64,000 nt of DNA from DASVDE01 sp963740065 (lineage in GTDB: Bacteria > Actinomycetota > Thermoleophilia > Solirubrobacterales > 70-9), in assembly GCA_963740065.1 (NCBI GenBank), contig CAVUCS010000006.1, positions 372,001 to 436,000 of the forward strand, read 5' to 3'. Under the pieces are notes generated by a model. It did no database searches, was not told where the DNA came from, and saw only the letters and a program-made list of their open reading frames with translations. The position numbers and the translations under genes are program-made. Of this stretch, positions 23,967-34,412 are shown in pieces (position 1 is the first letter of the stretch; the number at the start of each line of letters is the position of its first letter).

Positions 23967-24746
23967 CTACCGCAGAGCGAAGCAGCCCTTCATCACGGAG
24001 CCATCGACAACGGTGCCCTCGTCAAAGGTGAAGCGGCCGTGGGTCTCAAGGACGCTGTCGCTGCAGCGGGCGGAGACATAGCTCCGGCGCTTACCCGCCG
24101 CCCTGTATCGCCGCCCGATCTTGACGTCGACGTGGGTGAGGGCGCCGGTGCCGGTGCCGGGTGGGACGATCGGTGGGACGTTCAGCGTCGCTCGGTACCG
24201 GAAGCGCCCGCGTCGTCGCTCGATCGGGATCACGATCGCGAAGGTCCGCACTACGGGGTTGGTGATCTGGGCATGGGCGACAACGGTCGGGTGACCGTTC
24301 TGGCGGGGGCCGTTGAACAGGGTCAGCAGTGAGCTGACGGTTTCCGGGGGCAGACCCGCGAGGGCGACGACAGCCCCAAGATGTCCCTTTCCGACAATCG
24401 CAGCGCCGCAGGTCTCCCGCGCAATCTTCGGGCTCGCGTCTGCGACTTGGTCGGGGGAGCAACTCGATAAGCCTCCCGCGCTCAATCGCCCGTCGCGGTC
24501 GAAGTTGAGCACGGCTTGCTGTAGGGCCGGCGGCATGGCGCCGCTCCGGGTCGAGAGATCAGCGTGGCCTTGGAAGCGGATTGGCACCCGCTTCCTCAGC
24601 GGCAGCTTTTGCGGGGTGAAGCCGCCGTCCGCTTGCAGCACCAAATCCCCGATCTTCACCTGTGCCCCGCTCGCCCCGGCGATAGGCACAACCCCGACCG
24701 CGCAAAGCGCGATCACGGCGAGTCGACTTGTCGTCGATGTCCTCAT
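23967..24746 (-). CDS. Secreted four-cysteine protein, paralogue 1
   Basis: Not a family I can name. The 259-residue product has a signal peptide (LAVIALCAVGVVPIAGASG), the motif DGGFTPQKLP near residue 40, AAIVGKG, LFNGPRQNGHPT and SYVSARC. Cysteines lie at about 96, 113, 228 and 255, giving spacings of 17 and 27 residues that are identical in the three paralogues at 24876, 29112 and 39816. Two disulfides are therefore likely outside the membrane. GAGGAGG directly upstream of the ATG is a strong ribosome-binding site. It diverges from paralogue 2. Confidence 0.75.
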   Translation of the reverse strand: MRTSTTSRLAVIALCAVGVVPIAGASGAQVKIGDLVLQADGGFTPQKLPLRKRVPIRFQGHADLSTRSGAMPPALQQAVLNFDRDGRLSAGGLSSCSPDQVADASPKIARETCGAAIVGKGHLGAVVALAGLPPETVSSLLTLFNGPRQNGHPTVVAHAQITNPVVRTFAIVIPIERRRGRFRYRATLNVPPIVPPGTGTGALTHVDVKIGRRYRAAGKRRSYVSARCSDSVLETHGRFTFDEGTVVDGSVMKGCFALR

Positions 24747-24875
24747 CCTCCTCGATCCAGGCTAGCGCCCCGGAAGCTCAACCCAACCATTTTCCCCTTC
24801 TCGCGCGCTTAACCCCGGCTTTGAGCGGGCCCCTATCATGCTCACAGGGAGTTTCAAGCGGAGGAGGGGATCGCT

Positions 24876-25646
24876 GTGCGCAAGGGGAAGATCTTGGTGG
24901 GAGTGCTGCTGGCGCTGTTTGCGTTGGTGGGAACCGCAAGCGCGATCAAGCTGCGCGCCGGCGACATCTTGGTCATCGGCGACGGCGGCTTCACTCCGAA
25001 GAAGCTGCCCAAGAACAGAGACATCCCGATCGAGATCCACGGCGGCGGCAGAATCGACACGGTCTCCGGCGCGCTGCCACCGATCCTGGACAGAATCATC
25101 TTCAGATTCGACAAGCACGGCCACGTCGAAACGCGCGGCTTGATGGTTTGCCCAAGAAGGAAGCTGGAGTTCACCGACGTGAACCGCGCGCGCAAGGCCT
25201 GTCGCGGAGCGATCGTCGGCAAGGGATACGGCAAGGCAATCGTCGCTTTCCCCGATCAAAAATCGTTTTCGGCCGGCACCCCGATCACCCTCTTCAACGG
25301 TCCGCGCAAACACGGCAACCCGACGCTGCTCGCTCACGCCTACCTGTACCAAGAAGGAAGGCTGGGGCCAACCACCTTCATCGTCCCGATCGAGATCAAG
25401 AGAGTCCACCAGGGCCGCTACGGCTATCTGGTCGAGACGGATATCCCGGAAATCGCCGGTGGCTACGGGATCCCCAAGGCCGGCTCGATCAGAATCGATA
25501 AAAGATGGAGGTTCAAGGGCAAGAAGCTCAGCTACGTCAACGCGCGCTGCCCGGACAACCGACTGCAGGCCTTCGGGACGTTCACCTTCAAAGACGGCAC
25601 ACGCGTCAGCGGCACTTTCGCCAGACGCTGCACGATTCGGAAGTGA
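24876..25646 (+). CDS. Secreted four-cysteine protein, paralogue 2
   Basis: This 256-residue product has a signal peptide ending near ALVGTASA, then DGGFTPKKLPKNRDIPI, GAIVGKG, LFNGPRKHGNPTLLAHAY, the repeated-strand region IAGGYG, and KGKKLSYVNARC. Cysteines at 92, 109, 225 and 252 match paralogue 1 in spacing. The start is GTG 24876 behind GGAGGAGGGG. The region after residue 30 looks all-beta. The divergent arrangement with paralogue 1 across 129 bases suggests a recent inverted duplication, but identity between them is only moderate. Confidence 0.75.
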   Translation: MRKGKILVGVLLALFALVGTASAIKLRAGDILVIGDGGFTPKKLPKNRDIPIEIHGGGRIDTVSGALPPILDRIIFRFDKHGHVETRGLMVCPRRKLEFTDVNRARKACRGAIVGKGYGKAIVAFPDQKSFSAGTPITLFNGPRKHGNPTLLAHAYLYQEGRLGPTTFIVPIEIKRVHQGRYGYLVETDIPEIAGGYGIPKAGSIRIDKRWRFKGKKLSYVNARCPDNRLQAFGTFTFKDGTRVSGTFARRCTIRK

Positions 25647-25785
25647 GAGGCCGGTCGAAACTCCCTTAAGTCCGCGGCAGTCGCGAATCCGCGCAAAGCG
25701 CGCAGCCAGGAACCCTGCGTGAGGCTTAACAAAGCCTTCCACATCTTCGGACGCGCTCCGTCCGACTGAACGGCAAACTACGAGT

Positions 25786-28700
25786 GTGCCGTCGCTGAGG
25801 AGGAGCAGGGAGGGGGAGGAACGCGCGCGCGCCGATGACGACGGCGGGCCCCGCCACTCCGCGATGCTGCGACATCCGCGACGGGTTCTGGCGGTGGCGG
25901 GCCTGGTCGTCGCTCTCCTTGGCCTGCTCGGCCTCGGCCTCGACGACAGGCTGAGCCCGACCACGCTGGACATCTCCGGCACCTCGGCCTCCCGCGCCAA
26001 CAAGCTGCTGCGGGACCATTTCGGCGACAGCGCCACGTTCCCGATCCTCCTACAGGGACCGGCCTCGGCCATCAATCGCCAAGGGCCGGAGTTGATCCGC
26101 ACCCTGCGCCGCGAGAACCCCCAGGTGACCACCCTGTCTCCCTGGGATCGCGGCTCGGTCGGTCGCCTGCGACCCGGCCCGCGGCGGGCACTGATCATCG
26201 CCGACTTCCACGTCCCGGTTGGCGAGGCGGTGAAGGAGACGGTCCCCTACTTGAACAGCACCCTGGAGGAGACGATCCATTCGCCGGTGACCGCCACCCA
26301 GACCGGCTTCGCGACGATCTCGCGCCAGATACAGGACGAGTCGATCAGCGCCAGCGAGCGCGCCGAGCTGATCGCGCTGCCAATCCTTCTGATCGTCCTC
26401 CTGCTCGTCTTCCGATCGCCGATCGCCGCGGCGATCCCACTCGCCTTTGGCGCGATCACGGTCTTCAGCTCACGCGGTTTGTTGGTGATCCTCACCCACT
26501 GGTTCGACATCGACGCCTTCGCGCTGACCGTCTGCACGATGATGGGCTTGGCCTTGGGGGTCGACTACGCCCTGCTGATGGTCTCCCGCTTCCGCGAGGA
26601 GCTGGCCGCAGGCGCCGACCCCGTGTCCGCAGCCGCCGTGACGCGGGGCACCGCCGGCCGCACGACCGTCTTCGCCGGCAGCACGTTGATGCTCTCGATG
26701 GTCGTCGCGATGTTCGTCGTTCCGGGCGCCCTGCTCGTCTCTTTGGCGGCGACCGTGGCGCTGGTCGTCGCCCTCAGCGTGGTGGTCGGGGTCGTCGCAG
26801 CCCCCGCCGTCCTCGCTTTGCTCGGGCCCAACCTCGATCGCTGGCGGATCGGCTCGGCCGCGAATGGCCGCTCGCGGCTGATGACCGTTGTCCACGCGGC
26901 GCTCAGACGCCCGGCCCCCGTCGCCGCCGTGATCGGCGCCGTCGTGCTCTTTCTGGCCGCCCCGGCGCTCGCGATCAGAACTGGCCCTCTCAGCCCGGGC
27001 CAGCTCCCCTCCGATGATCCGATTCGCAAGGACTACGAGCTGATCACGGACGCGATCGGACCCGGTTACGACGCGCCCTTCGTGATCGTCGCCGCCACCA
27101 GAAGAGGGGCGATCACCGACTCGAACCGCCTCGATGTCCTCGACCGCTGGCAGAGAAAGATCGCCGACTACCCCGGCGTCCTTGCCGTGGTCGGCCCCGA
27201 TCAGGTGTCAAGAGCGGTCGCTCCCCTGCGCAGATTCGGCAATGGGGTACTCGCCTCGGGAGACAACGGGCCGTTGGCCGGCGTCGGCAGGTTGGGCAGA
27301 GTCCTCGGTCGGATCACGGGTGGTGTCTCCCTCCTGCGTAGCGGCATCTCTCAGGCGGCGGCGGGCGCCGGGCTGCTGGACGACGGCACAGGACAGGCCG
27401 AGCAGGGAGCTGTGCTGCTCGCAAACGGCCTGACAGACGCGGGGGCGGGTATCTCCCAAACGATTGCCGCCGTCGACCGTCTCGCGGATGTCACCAGACA
27501 ACTCGCCGCCGCTGAGCGGCAGGCCGCGCTGGGTGGGCTCGTCGTCAAGATAGGTGTCCGCGACATCGGGAGCAACCTCAGAGCCAACGGCCTGCCTCGC
27601 TCGCGCAAGCTGCAGAAATCTCTCAACGAGGAAGCCCAGTCGACGCTGCCGCGACTGATCCCTCCCGCCCAGGACGCCGAAGCTCAGTTGCAAACGGCGC
27701 TCCAGCAGCTCAATGCGATGACGGTGGGCAAAACCGACCCAAACTACGCCGCGACCCTCGCCGCTGTGCGCCAGGCCCTCGCCGCGGTCAGTGGCACCAA
27801 CCCCACGACCGGCCAGCCCTACGCCGCGGACTACAACGGCCTTCCTTCGGAGTTGACCTCTCTCCAGCAGCGCCTGGGGGACGATGTCGACGAGGCCAAG
27901 CAGGTCACCGGCTGGATCGTCACCACCGCCAGCCAGTTGAACCAACTCTCTTCCAAAGCCATACGGCTCTCGGATGGGCTCAACCAGATCTCATCGGCGG
28001 GGACCAGGCTGGCCAAGGAGTCCGCCAGATTTGCCGGGACAACCGATGACCTCGCTGACCAACTTCTGCAAGCCTCCACGGCGGCTACCGCCCTTGCCGG
28101 CGGCATAGCCCAGCTTGGCGAAGGAACCTCGGCGTTGCAGGAGAACCTGGCGCAGGCTTACACCCGCTCCTACCCGTTGCAGTCCGGGCTTCGGCGCGCC
28201 ACGGTCCGCATCGTCTCCACCGGGAACAACCTGAGACGGCAGACCGACCGCGTCCGCCGCAACACCCCGGGCATCTTCGACTCCGGCTACTTCGTGCTCT
28301 CTGCCCTGGATGGAGCCTCTCCCCCTTGCGCGAGCGCGCCAGCCAGGCGATCGACCTCGACAACGGCGGCCAGGCGGCCCAGCTGCTTGTCATCTCTCGC
28401 TACACCTTCAACACACCCGGCTCGATCGCGATCAACAGACGCCTCGAGTCCGACGCGGCGGAGCTGGGTCGCGAGGCGGGCGTGGAAACCGGCGTCGCGG
28501 GCGGGCCGCCGACCCTCAATACCTACAGCCGCGTCGCCAGGGCAAAGTTCCCGGCGGTGATCGCCGCGATCACCCTCGCCACCTTCCTCGTTTTGATCCT
28601 CGTCCTCCGCGCCCTGCCGCTGGCCGCGATCGCGGTCGGTCTCAACCTCGCCACGGTCGGCGTCGCCTTCGGCATCCTCACCCTGCTCGGCTACGTCCCG

Positions 28701-29108
28701 GAAGGCTGGCCACTGGGGGGGCGGGATTACGTGGACGCCGTAGGGGCGACGATGATCTTCGGCGTCGTTTTCGGCCTCTCGATCGACTACGCGGTCTTCC
28801 TGCTGGTGCGGATGCGGGAGCACTTCGACCGCCACGGCGACAATGCCGCCGCGATCGAATTCGGGCTGGAGAAAACCGCGCGAGTGATCACCGGCGCCGC
28901 GGCGATCATGATGGCCGTCTTCGTTGCTTTCGCGGGGGCGCCGATCGCGACGGTCAGCCAACTTGGCGTTGGGCTGACCATCGCGGTGCTGCTGGACGCC
29001 ACGGTGGTCCGCATCGTCCTTTTGCCGGCGCTGATGTTGCTCGTGGGCGAAAGGGTCTGGTGGCTCCCCAGACGCCTGGATCGGGTTATGCCCAAAGTCA
29101 ACGTCTGA
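25786..29108 (+). pseudogene. MMPL/RND-family transporter with a single-base frameshift
   Basis: The product is a large MMPL-type transporter, a family that exports lipids or hydrophobic compounds in actinobacteria. Part one (from GTG 25786) has a first helix near ALLGLLGLGL, a five-helix block with GVDYALLMVSRFREEL, and a long coiled, extracytoplasmic insert. After about 28325 the sequence continues one frame lower with FGLSIDYAVFLLVRMREHF and ends at 29108 (VMPKVNV). Restoring one C in the CCCCC at 28321-28325 gives SPPLRERASQAID and a protein of about 1100 residues. Both halves look intact, so an error is likely. A later start at ATG 25864 is possible. Confidence 0.75.
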
Positions 29109-29111
29109 GCG

Positions 29112-29897
29112 TTACTTCTGCTTCTTGCAGCCGTGCTTGGATATCGCTGTCAGGGTGATGCCGTCTTTGAAGGTGAAGGCGCCGCGCGCCTTCAACGGCG
29201 ACTTCTGGCACTTCCCGGTGATGTAGCTTCGCCTCTTGCCCCTGTACTTGAAGTTCTTCTTGATTGTGGCCTGGAAATCGGTCAGCGCGCCGGTGCCGCC
29301 GGCGATCAGCGGGATGTCGATATCCAGCCGTGGGCCGTAGCCCTGCTTGTTGTAGTTCTTGATCGTGCCGTTGAGGACCAGCGTCACTTGAACCGGGGCA
29401 GTGCCGTAGGTATGCAGCAGGATCGACGGCTTGCCGCCCTGGGGCACGCCGTTGAAGGCAGTGATCGTCTGGTTCTGGGTGAAGACCTGACTGCCGACGG
29501 TGATCAGCGCAATCGCTGAACCGAAGCCGATTCTCGCCTTGCCGCAGGCGGCGATCGCCGCATCGGTCGAGACGTTTTGGAGTCTCTCGGCGCTGCACGT
29601 CGGGACGCCCTTGGTGAACAGCTTGGTGTTCTTGTCGAAGTCGACCACCGCGCGCACCGCCGGCGAGGGGACGCCGTTGGCGGACGTTGTCGAGGTTGTC
29701 TTCGTGGTCACCTTCAGGGTGGCCGGCGTCGCCTTAGACTTCGAGAGCTTCTTCGGCGACAGCTGGACGTTGATTGCCTGGGTGTTGCCGTCGGGGCCAA
29801 CCACCGTTGGGCCAAATGCCGCGAGCGCGGTCGAGCCAACGACCGCGCCGGCTACACCTACCGCAAGGGCGAGTGTGAAAATAAGACGTTTGCGCAT
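29112..29897 (-). CDS. Secreted four-cysteine protein, paralogue 3
   Basis: This 261-residue product opens MRKRLIFTLALAVGVAGAVV, a clear signal peptide. It shares VQLSPKKLSKSKATP, VDFDKNTKLFTKGVPTC, FNGVPQGGKPSILLHTY, IAGGTGALTDFQ and KYRGKRRSYITGKC with its paralogues, with cysteines at 101, 118, 230 and 257 (spacings 17 and 27). The ATG at 29897 is chosen over the upstream frame because GGAG lies seven bases before it. The stop is four bases from the MMPL stop on the other strand. Confidence 0.75.
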   Translation of the reverse strand: MRKRLIFTLALAVGVAGAVVGSTALAAFGPTVVGPDGNTQAINVQLSPKKLSKSKATPATLKVTTKTTSTTSANGVPSPAVRAVVDFDKNTKLFTKGVPTCSAERLQNVSTDAAIAACGKARIGFGSAIALITVGSQVFTQNQTITAFNGVPQGGKPSILLHTYGTAPVQVTLVLNGTIKNYNKQGYGPRLDIDIPLIAGGTGALTDFQATIKKNFKYRGKRRSYITGKCQKSPLKARGAFTFKDGITLTAISKHGCKKQK

Positions 29898-30085
29898 TGG
29901 CGTTACTCCTCTGTTCGATTTGCCAAAGCGCCTCCCGGTCCCATAACCGATCCGCACACCCAGAGTAGCGCGTTGAATTCCAGTTAAGTCCCGCCCAGGC
30001 ACAAGCTTGCCCGGGGACGCCTCGGATACGATTCGCCCGCCGCTTCCTTCCGGATCGGAGGCCGGGGGACGGCAAGCGACGACTT

Positions 30086-31486
30086 GTGGCTGCTAATCCC
30101 TTAGGCGAGGAGAGAAGTCCGGCGTCCGGCCGGAGAGTCGCCCCCGTCCGAATTGCGGTCATCGCGGCCCTCGCCCTGGTGGTTCTCGCCCTTGCCTACA
30201 TCGTCTTCGGCGGCAACGGCAGCCATAAGTACGCCTTCCTTTTTCAGAACGCAAGCCAGCTGGTCAAGGGGAATCAGGTGCTGATCGGCGGTTCGCCGGT
30301 GGGCACCGTGGACAGCATCGATCTGACCGACGACAACCTCGCCCAGGTCAACGTCACCGTCGATCAGGAGCTGCACGAAGGCACCAAGGCGATCGTTCGC
30401 GCCACCTCCCTCTCCGGCGTCGCCAATCACTACGTCTCGGTCAGCCCCGGTCCCAACAGCAACCCGCCACTGGATGACGGCGGCACCCTCGGCCTGGCCG
30501 ACACCACGACCCCGATCGACATCGACCAGTTCTTCAACACTTTCCCGGCGCCGGTGCGGAGGGGCCTCAGCGACTTCATCAAGGGCAACGCCGGCATCTA
30601 CGTCGACCGCGGACCCGAGGCCAATCAGACATTCAAGTACTTCGCCCCCGGCCTCAACCGCGCCCGCGCCTTCTTCGGCGCGCTCAACTCCGACCAGCGA
30701 CTTTTCGAGCGCTTCGTGGTCAGCTCCAGCAAACTCGCGACCACGATCGCCTCGCGCGGCGAGGACCTCTCCAGCGCCGTCGCCAACGCCAACGCGGCGT
30801 TCGGGGCGATCGCCAGCCAGAACGTCGCCTTCAGCCGCTCCCTGCAGCTGCTGCCGCAGGTCTTCCGGCAGACCAACACGACCTTCGTCAACCTGCGCGC
30901 CGCGCTCGACGACCTCGACACCTTCGTCGCCGCCGCCAAGCCGGCGACGAAGAATTTGGCGCCGTTCCTCGCCGACCTTCGCCCGGTTCTCTCCAAAGCG
31001 GTGCCGGTCTTCAAGAACCTGCGCCTCACCGTGCGCCGGCCGGGGCCCCACAACGACAGCGCCGAGCTCTTCGCGATCCTGCCCACCGTGCAGAAGCGCA
31101 CCTCCACCGCATTTCCGCACGCCGCGCAGGCGATCGCCGATTTCGAGCCGGATCTGGACCTCTGGCGCGCCTACGCACCGGACTTCTACAACGGCTTCGC
31201 CAAGCTCGGCCAGGTCACCGCCTTCTATGACGGCAACGGTCACTACGCCCGCGTGCAGCCGTCCGACCTCAACCTCTTCAACTACAACTCCGGCAGCGGT
31301 GTGCTCGACCCGATCCCGACCAGTCAGCAGTACGACGCCTTCAACCCGCCGCACGTCTTCCGCCGCTGCCCGGGCAGCGCCACCCAACCGGCGCCCGATG
31401 GCTCCAACCCGTTCGTCGACCCGCCGATCTCCGGCGGCGCCCCCTCGTCCACCTGCGACCCGGCCGACGTGCCACCCGGACCATGA
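30086..31486 (+). CDS. MCE (MlaD-domain) family protein 1 of 6
   Basis: MCE proteins form hexameric rings or tubes that carry lipids across the envelope. The 466-residue product has a cytoplasmic N-terminus, one helix (IAVIAALALVVLALAYIVFG, about 24-43), the MCE core FLFQNASQLVKGNQVLIGGSPVGTVDSIDL, and a long helical C-terminal domain. The start GTG 30086 is close to the first helix. The frame runs into the next gene with the ATGA overlap shared by all five junctions, so the six genes form one transcript. The sequence at 29898-30085 shows no other gene. Confidence 0.9.
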   Translation: MAANPLGEERSPASGRRVAPVRIAVIAALALVVLALAYIVFGGNGSHKYAFLFQNASQLVKGNQVLIGGSPVGTVDSIDLTDDNLAQVNVTVDQELHEGTKAIVRATSLSGVANHYVSVSPGPNSNPPLDDGGTLGLADTTTPIDIDQFFNTFPAPVRRGLSDFIKGNAGIYVDRGPEANQTFKYFAPGLNRARAFFGALNSDQRLFERFVVSSSKLATTIASRGEDLSSAVANANAAFGAIASQNVAFSRSLQLLPQVFRQTNTTFVNLRAALDDLDTFVAAAKPATKNLAPFLADLRPVLSKAVPVFKNLRLTVRRPGPHNDSAELFAILPTVQKRTSTAFPHAAQAIADFEPDLDLWRAYAPDFYNGFAKLGQVTAFYDGNGHYARVQPSDLNLFNYNSGSGVLDPIPTSQQYDAFNPPHVFRRCPGSATQPAPDGSNPFVDPPISGGAPSSTCDPADVPPGP

Positions 31487-33006
31487 AAAAGGGACTGATC
31501 GCAGCCGGGGTCGTTGTGGTGGTCGTGGTGTTGGCCCTGCTCGTCTCCGGCGGCAATGGGGACGGCGGCTACACGGTCCGCGCGATCTTCGACAGCGGCG
31601 GCTTCATGGTCAAAGGCGAGGAGGTCCGCGTCGCCGGCGCCAACGTCGGTGAGATCGAAGAGGTCGGCGTCACCACTCCCGGCGAGGTCGCCAGCTACGA
31701 AGACGGCCGCTTCAAAGCCGCCCCGGGCAAAGCGGTGATCGTGATGAGAATCACCGACCCGGGCTTCGAGGATTTCCGCAGCGACGCCAGCTGCCTGATT
31801 CGCCCGCAGTCGCTGATCGGTGAGAAGTTCGTCGATTGCCGCCCGACGCTGCCTCGCGCCCCCGGCACGCCCCCTCCCCCGCCGTTGAAGAAGATCCCCG
31901 ATGGCCAGCCAGGCGCCGGGCAGTACCTGCTGCCGGTGCAGAACAACAGCACCAGCGTCGATCCCGACCTGATCAACAACATCCAGAGCCTGCCCTACGC
32001 GCAGCGTTTCCGCATCATCTTCAACGAGCTCGGCGCCGGGCTGGCCGGCCGCGGGAGCGACATCGAGGAAGTCGTCAAACGGGCCAACCCGGTCCTCCGC
32101 GACGTCGACCGCGTCTTCAAAAAACTGCGCGACCAGCGTGTGCAGCTGGCCAAGCTCGCCGCCGACTCGGACGCGATTCTGCGTCCCCTCGCCCGTGAGC
32201 GCGCACACGTCGCCGGCTTCTTCAGCAACGCCGGCGCCGCCGCCCAGGCCAGCGCCGAGAAGGGCGCGCAGCTACAGGAGTCGTTCCGCAAGTTCCCCGA
32301 GTTCCTGCGCGAGTTCCGCGCCACGATGGTCAGCCTCAGAGGCTTTGCCGACGCCGGCACCCCGGTCTTCACCAACCTCGACCGGGCGACCCCCGCCTTC
32401 ACCGAAGCGACGCGGCTCCTCGCCCCCTTCTCCCGGGCCTCGACCGTCGCCCTCAAGTCACTCGGCAACGTCGGCGAGGTCGCCGGCCCCAAGTTCCGCG
32501 ATGCCGACCCGATCGTGAAGAAGACCCGCGACCTCGCCCGCAGCGGCGTTGTCCCGACCAGCAAGCTCGCCAAGTTCCTGGTCAGCGCCAAGAAGACCGG
32601 CGGCTGGAACGGCCTCCTCGATCTGATCTACAACACCACCGCGACGCTCAACGGCTTCGACCAGTACGGCCATTTCGCCCGCGGCGCCGTGCGCCTCACC
32701 AACTGTCTTGATTACAACTCAACTTCGGCCGGCCAAGGCGAATGCCAGGCTAATTTCAACGGGCCGGCGGCACGTGATTCCTCTTACGTCAGCAGTATCG
32801 AGCTCTACGAGTTGATCCAAAAAGAACTTGGCGAGCAAGCGGGTGGCACCACTTTCGACCCCAATGCCGCGAGCAAGCTCACCCCCGTGCCCGCCCCGGC
32901 TCCCGACCTTGGGCAGGGTGAGCAGCTCGACGGAGGCCCGACGCGGGTCGCCCCCGCCCCGCCCCGCCCCCAGCGTGCCCTCCTCGACTACCTCCTGGGA
33001 CCATGA
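31483..33006 (+). CDS. MCE (MlaD-domain) family protein 2 of 6
   Basis: This 507-residue product has an N-terminal helix (LIAAGVVVVVVVLALLVSGG), the MCE core VRAIFDSGGFMVKGEEVRVAGANVGEIEEVGV, a proline run (PPPPPLKKIPDGQPG) and helical repeats with many AxxR/AxxL segments to about residue 360. A proline-rich C-terminus ends at LLDYLLGP. It overlaps both neighbours by four bases. In mycobacterial operons each MceA-F contributes one subunit, and the same is assumed here. Confidence 0.9.
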   Translation: MKKGLIAAGVVVVVVVLALLVSGGNGDGGYTVRAIFDSGGFMVKGEEVRVAGANVGEIEEVGVTTPGEVASYEDGRFKAAPGKAVIVMRITDPGFEDFRSDASCLIRPQSLIGEKFVDCRPTLPRAPGTPPPPPLKKIPDGQPGAGQYLLPVQNNSTSVDPDLINNIQSLPYAQRFRIIFNELGAGLAGRGSDIEEVVKRANPVLRDVDRVFKKLRDQRVQLAKLAADSDAILRPLARERAHVAGFFSNAGAAAQASAEKGAQLQESFRKFPEFLREFRATMVSLRGFADAGTPVFTNLDRATPAFTEATRLLAPFSRASTVALKSLGNVGEVAGPKFRDADPIVKKTRDLARSGVVPTSKLAKFLVSAKKTGGWNGLLDLIYNTTATLNGFDQYGHFARGAVRLTNCLDYNSTSAGQGECQANFNGPAARDSSYVSSIELYELIQKELGEQAGGTTFDPNAASKLTPVPAPAPDLGQGEQLDGGPTRVAPAPPRPQRALLDYLLGP

Positions 33007-34412
33007 GGAACCGCAGCGGAATCCAGGGAGTAGCGAGCAGCCCGGTTCTGGTCGGCGCGGTAACCGTGCTGGTCATCATCGTCGCCGTCTTCCTCGCCTA
33101 CAACGCCAACAACGGACTTCCATTCGTCTCCACCTACAACCTCAAGGCGCTGGTCCCCAACGGCGACGCGCTGGTCAAGAACAACGAAATCCGGATCGGT
33201 GGCAACCGGGTAGGCATCGTCCGCGGGGTCGTGCCGGTGCAGTTGAGCGGCGGCCGAGTCGCCGCGGAGTTGGACCTTCGCCTCGATCAGAAGGTCGACC
33301 CGCTGCCGGTCGACTCGACCCTGATGATCCGGCCGAAATCGGCGCTCGGGCTCAAATTCGTCCAGATCACCCCCGGCCACTCCAGCGAGGGCTTCGCCGC
33401 CGGCGACACGATCCCGCTCGCCGCCGCCCGGCCGGAGCCGATCGACATCGACGAGTTCTTCAGCATCTTCGACGAGAGAACGCGGATCGCGATCCGCAAG
33501 AACCAGGCCGGCTTCGGCAATGCGCTCGCCGGCCGCGGCCCGCAGCTGAACGCCGCCTTCGGCGCCCTGCGCGACCTGGTGATCAGCTCGCAGCCGACAC
33601 TCGCCATCCTCGCCGCCCCGTCCACCCGCTTCGGCGAGTTCTGGAGAGCCCTCGCCGCGTTCAACGCGGTCATCGCCCCGGTCGCCGAGGCCAACGCCAG
33701 CCTCTTCGTCGGCCTCGACGTCACCTTTGGCGCCTTCGCCCGCGTATCCCGGCCCTACATCCAGGAGACGATCGTCAAGAGCCCGCCCACCGAGCAGACG
33801 GCGATCGACACCTTCCCCGTCATCCGACCCTTCCTCAATCACACGGCCGAGTTCTTCACCGCGCTGCAACCCGGCACCAAGGCCCTGGCCGACACCTCGC
33901 CGACGATCGCCGCCGCGCTGCGCGCGGGCGTCCCGGTTTTGAACGCCTCGCCGGTTTTCAACAACCAACTCGTGCCCACCGCCGATGCCCTGCTCGCTTT
34001 CCAGTCCGCTCCCGGCGTCTTCAACGGGCTCGACCTGCTGATCGACCTCAACAACACGCTGAAGCCCGGGATCAAGTTCATCGCTCCAGCTCAGACCACC
34101 TGCAACTACCTCACCCTCGCCTTCAAGAACGTCGCCGATGCCGCCAGCGAGGGCAACGGCTCCGCCAACTGGCTCAACTTCATCTCCCTGGTGCCGACCA
34201 GCGGGACCAACAACGAGGGCTCGCCCGCGTCGGCTCCGGCCAACGGATCTGAGCGCGCCAATCATCTTCACTTCAACCCCTACCCGTACACGGCATCCCC
34301 GGGCCAGCCAAAGATCTGCGAGGCCGGCAACGAGAAGTACGTCCCGGGGCAGACAGTGATCGGCAATGCGGCCAATCACTGGGGAACGACGACCAGAAAC
34401 GAAGCCGGATGA
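33003..34412 (+). CDS. MCE (MlaD-domain) family protein 3 of 6
   Basis: The 469-residue product has the helix VLVGAVTVLVIIVAVFLAYNANNG and the core YNLKALVPNGDALVKNNEIRIGGNRVGIVRGV, then the MCE helical domain. It ends with NPYPYTASPGQPKICEAGNE, which resembles the cysteine-bearing tails of several actinobacterial MCE proteins. ATGA overlaps on both sides. Confidence 0.9.
   Translation: MRNRSGIQGVASSPVLVGAVTVLVIIVAVFLAYNANNGLPFVSTYNLKALVPNGDALVKNNEIRIGGNRVGIVRGVVPVQLSGGRVAAELDLRLDQKVDPLPVDSTLMIRPKSALGLKFVQITPGHSSEGFAAGDTIPLAAARPEPIDIDEFFSIFDERTRIAIRKNQAGFGNALAGRGPQLNAAFGALRDLVISSQPTLAILAAPSTRFGEFWRALAAFNAVIAPVAEANASLFVGLDVTFGAFARVSRPYIQETIVKSPPTEQTAIDTFPVIRPFLNHTAEFFTALQPGTKALADTSPTIAAALRAGVPVLNASPVFNNQLVPTADALLAFQSAPGVFNGLDLLIDLNNTLKPGIKFIAPAQTTCNYLTLAFKNVADAASEGNGSANWLNFISLVPTSGTNNEGSPASAPANGSERANHLHFNPYPYTASPGQPKICEAGNEKYVPGQTVIGNAANHWGTTTRNEAG

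Noticed and set aside
28310..29158. 282-codon plus-strand frame at the end of the MMPL gene
   Set aside because: It is a GC-frame shadow; the transporter motifs are in the frame ending at 29108.
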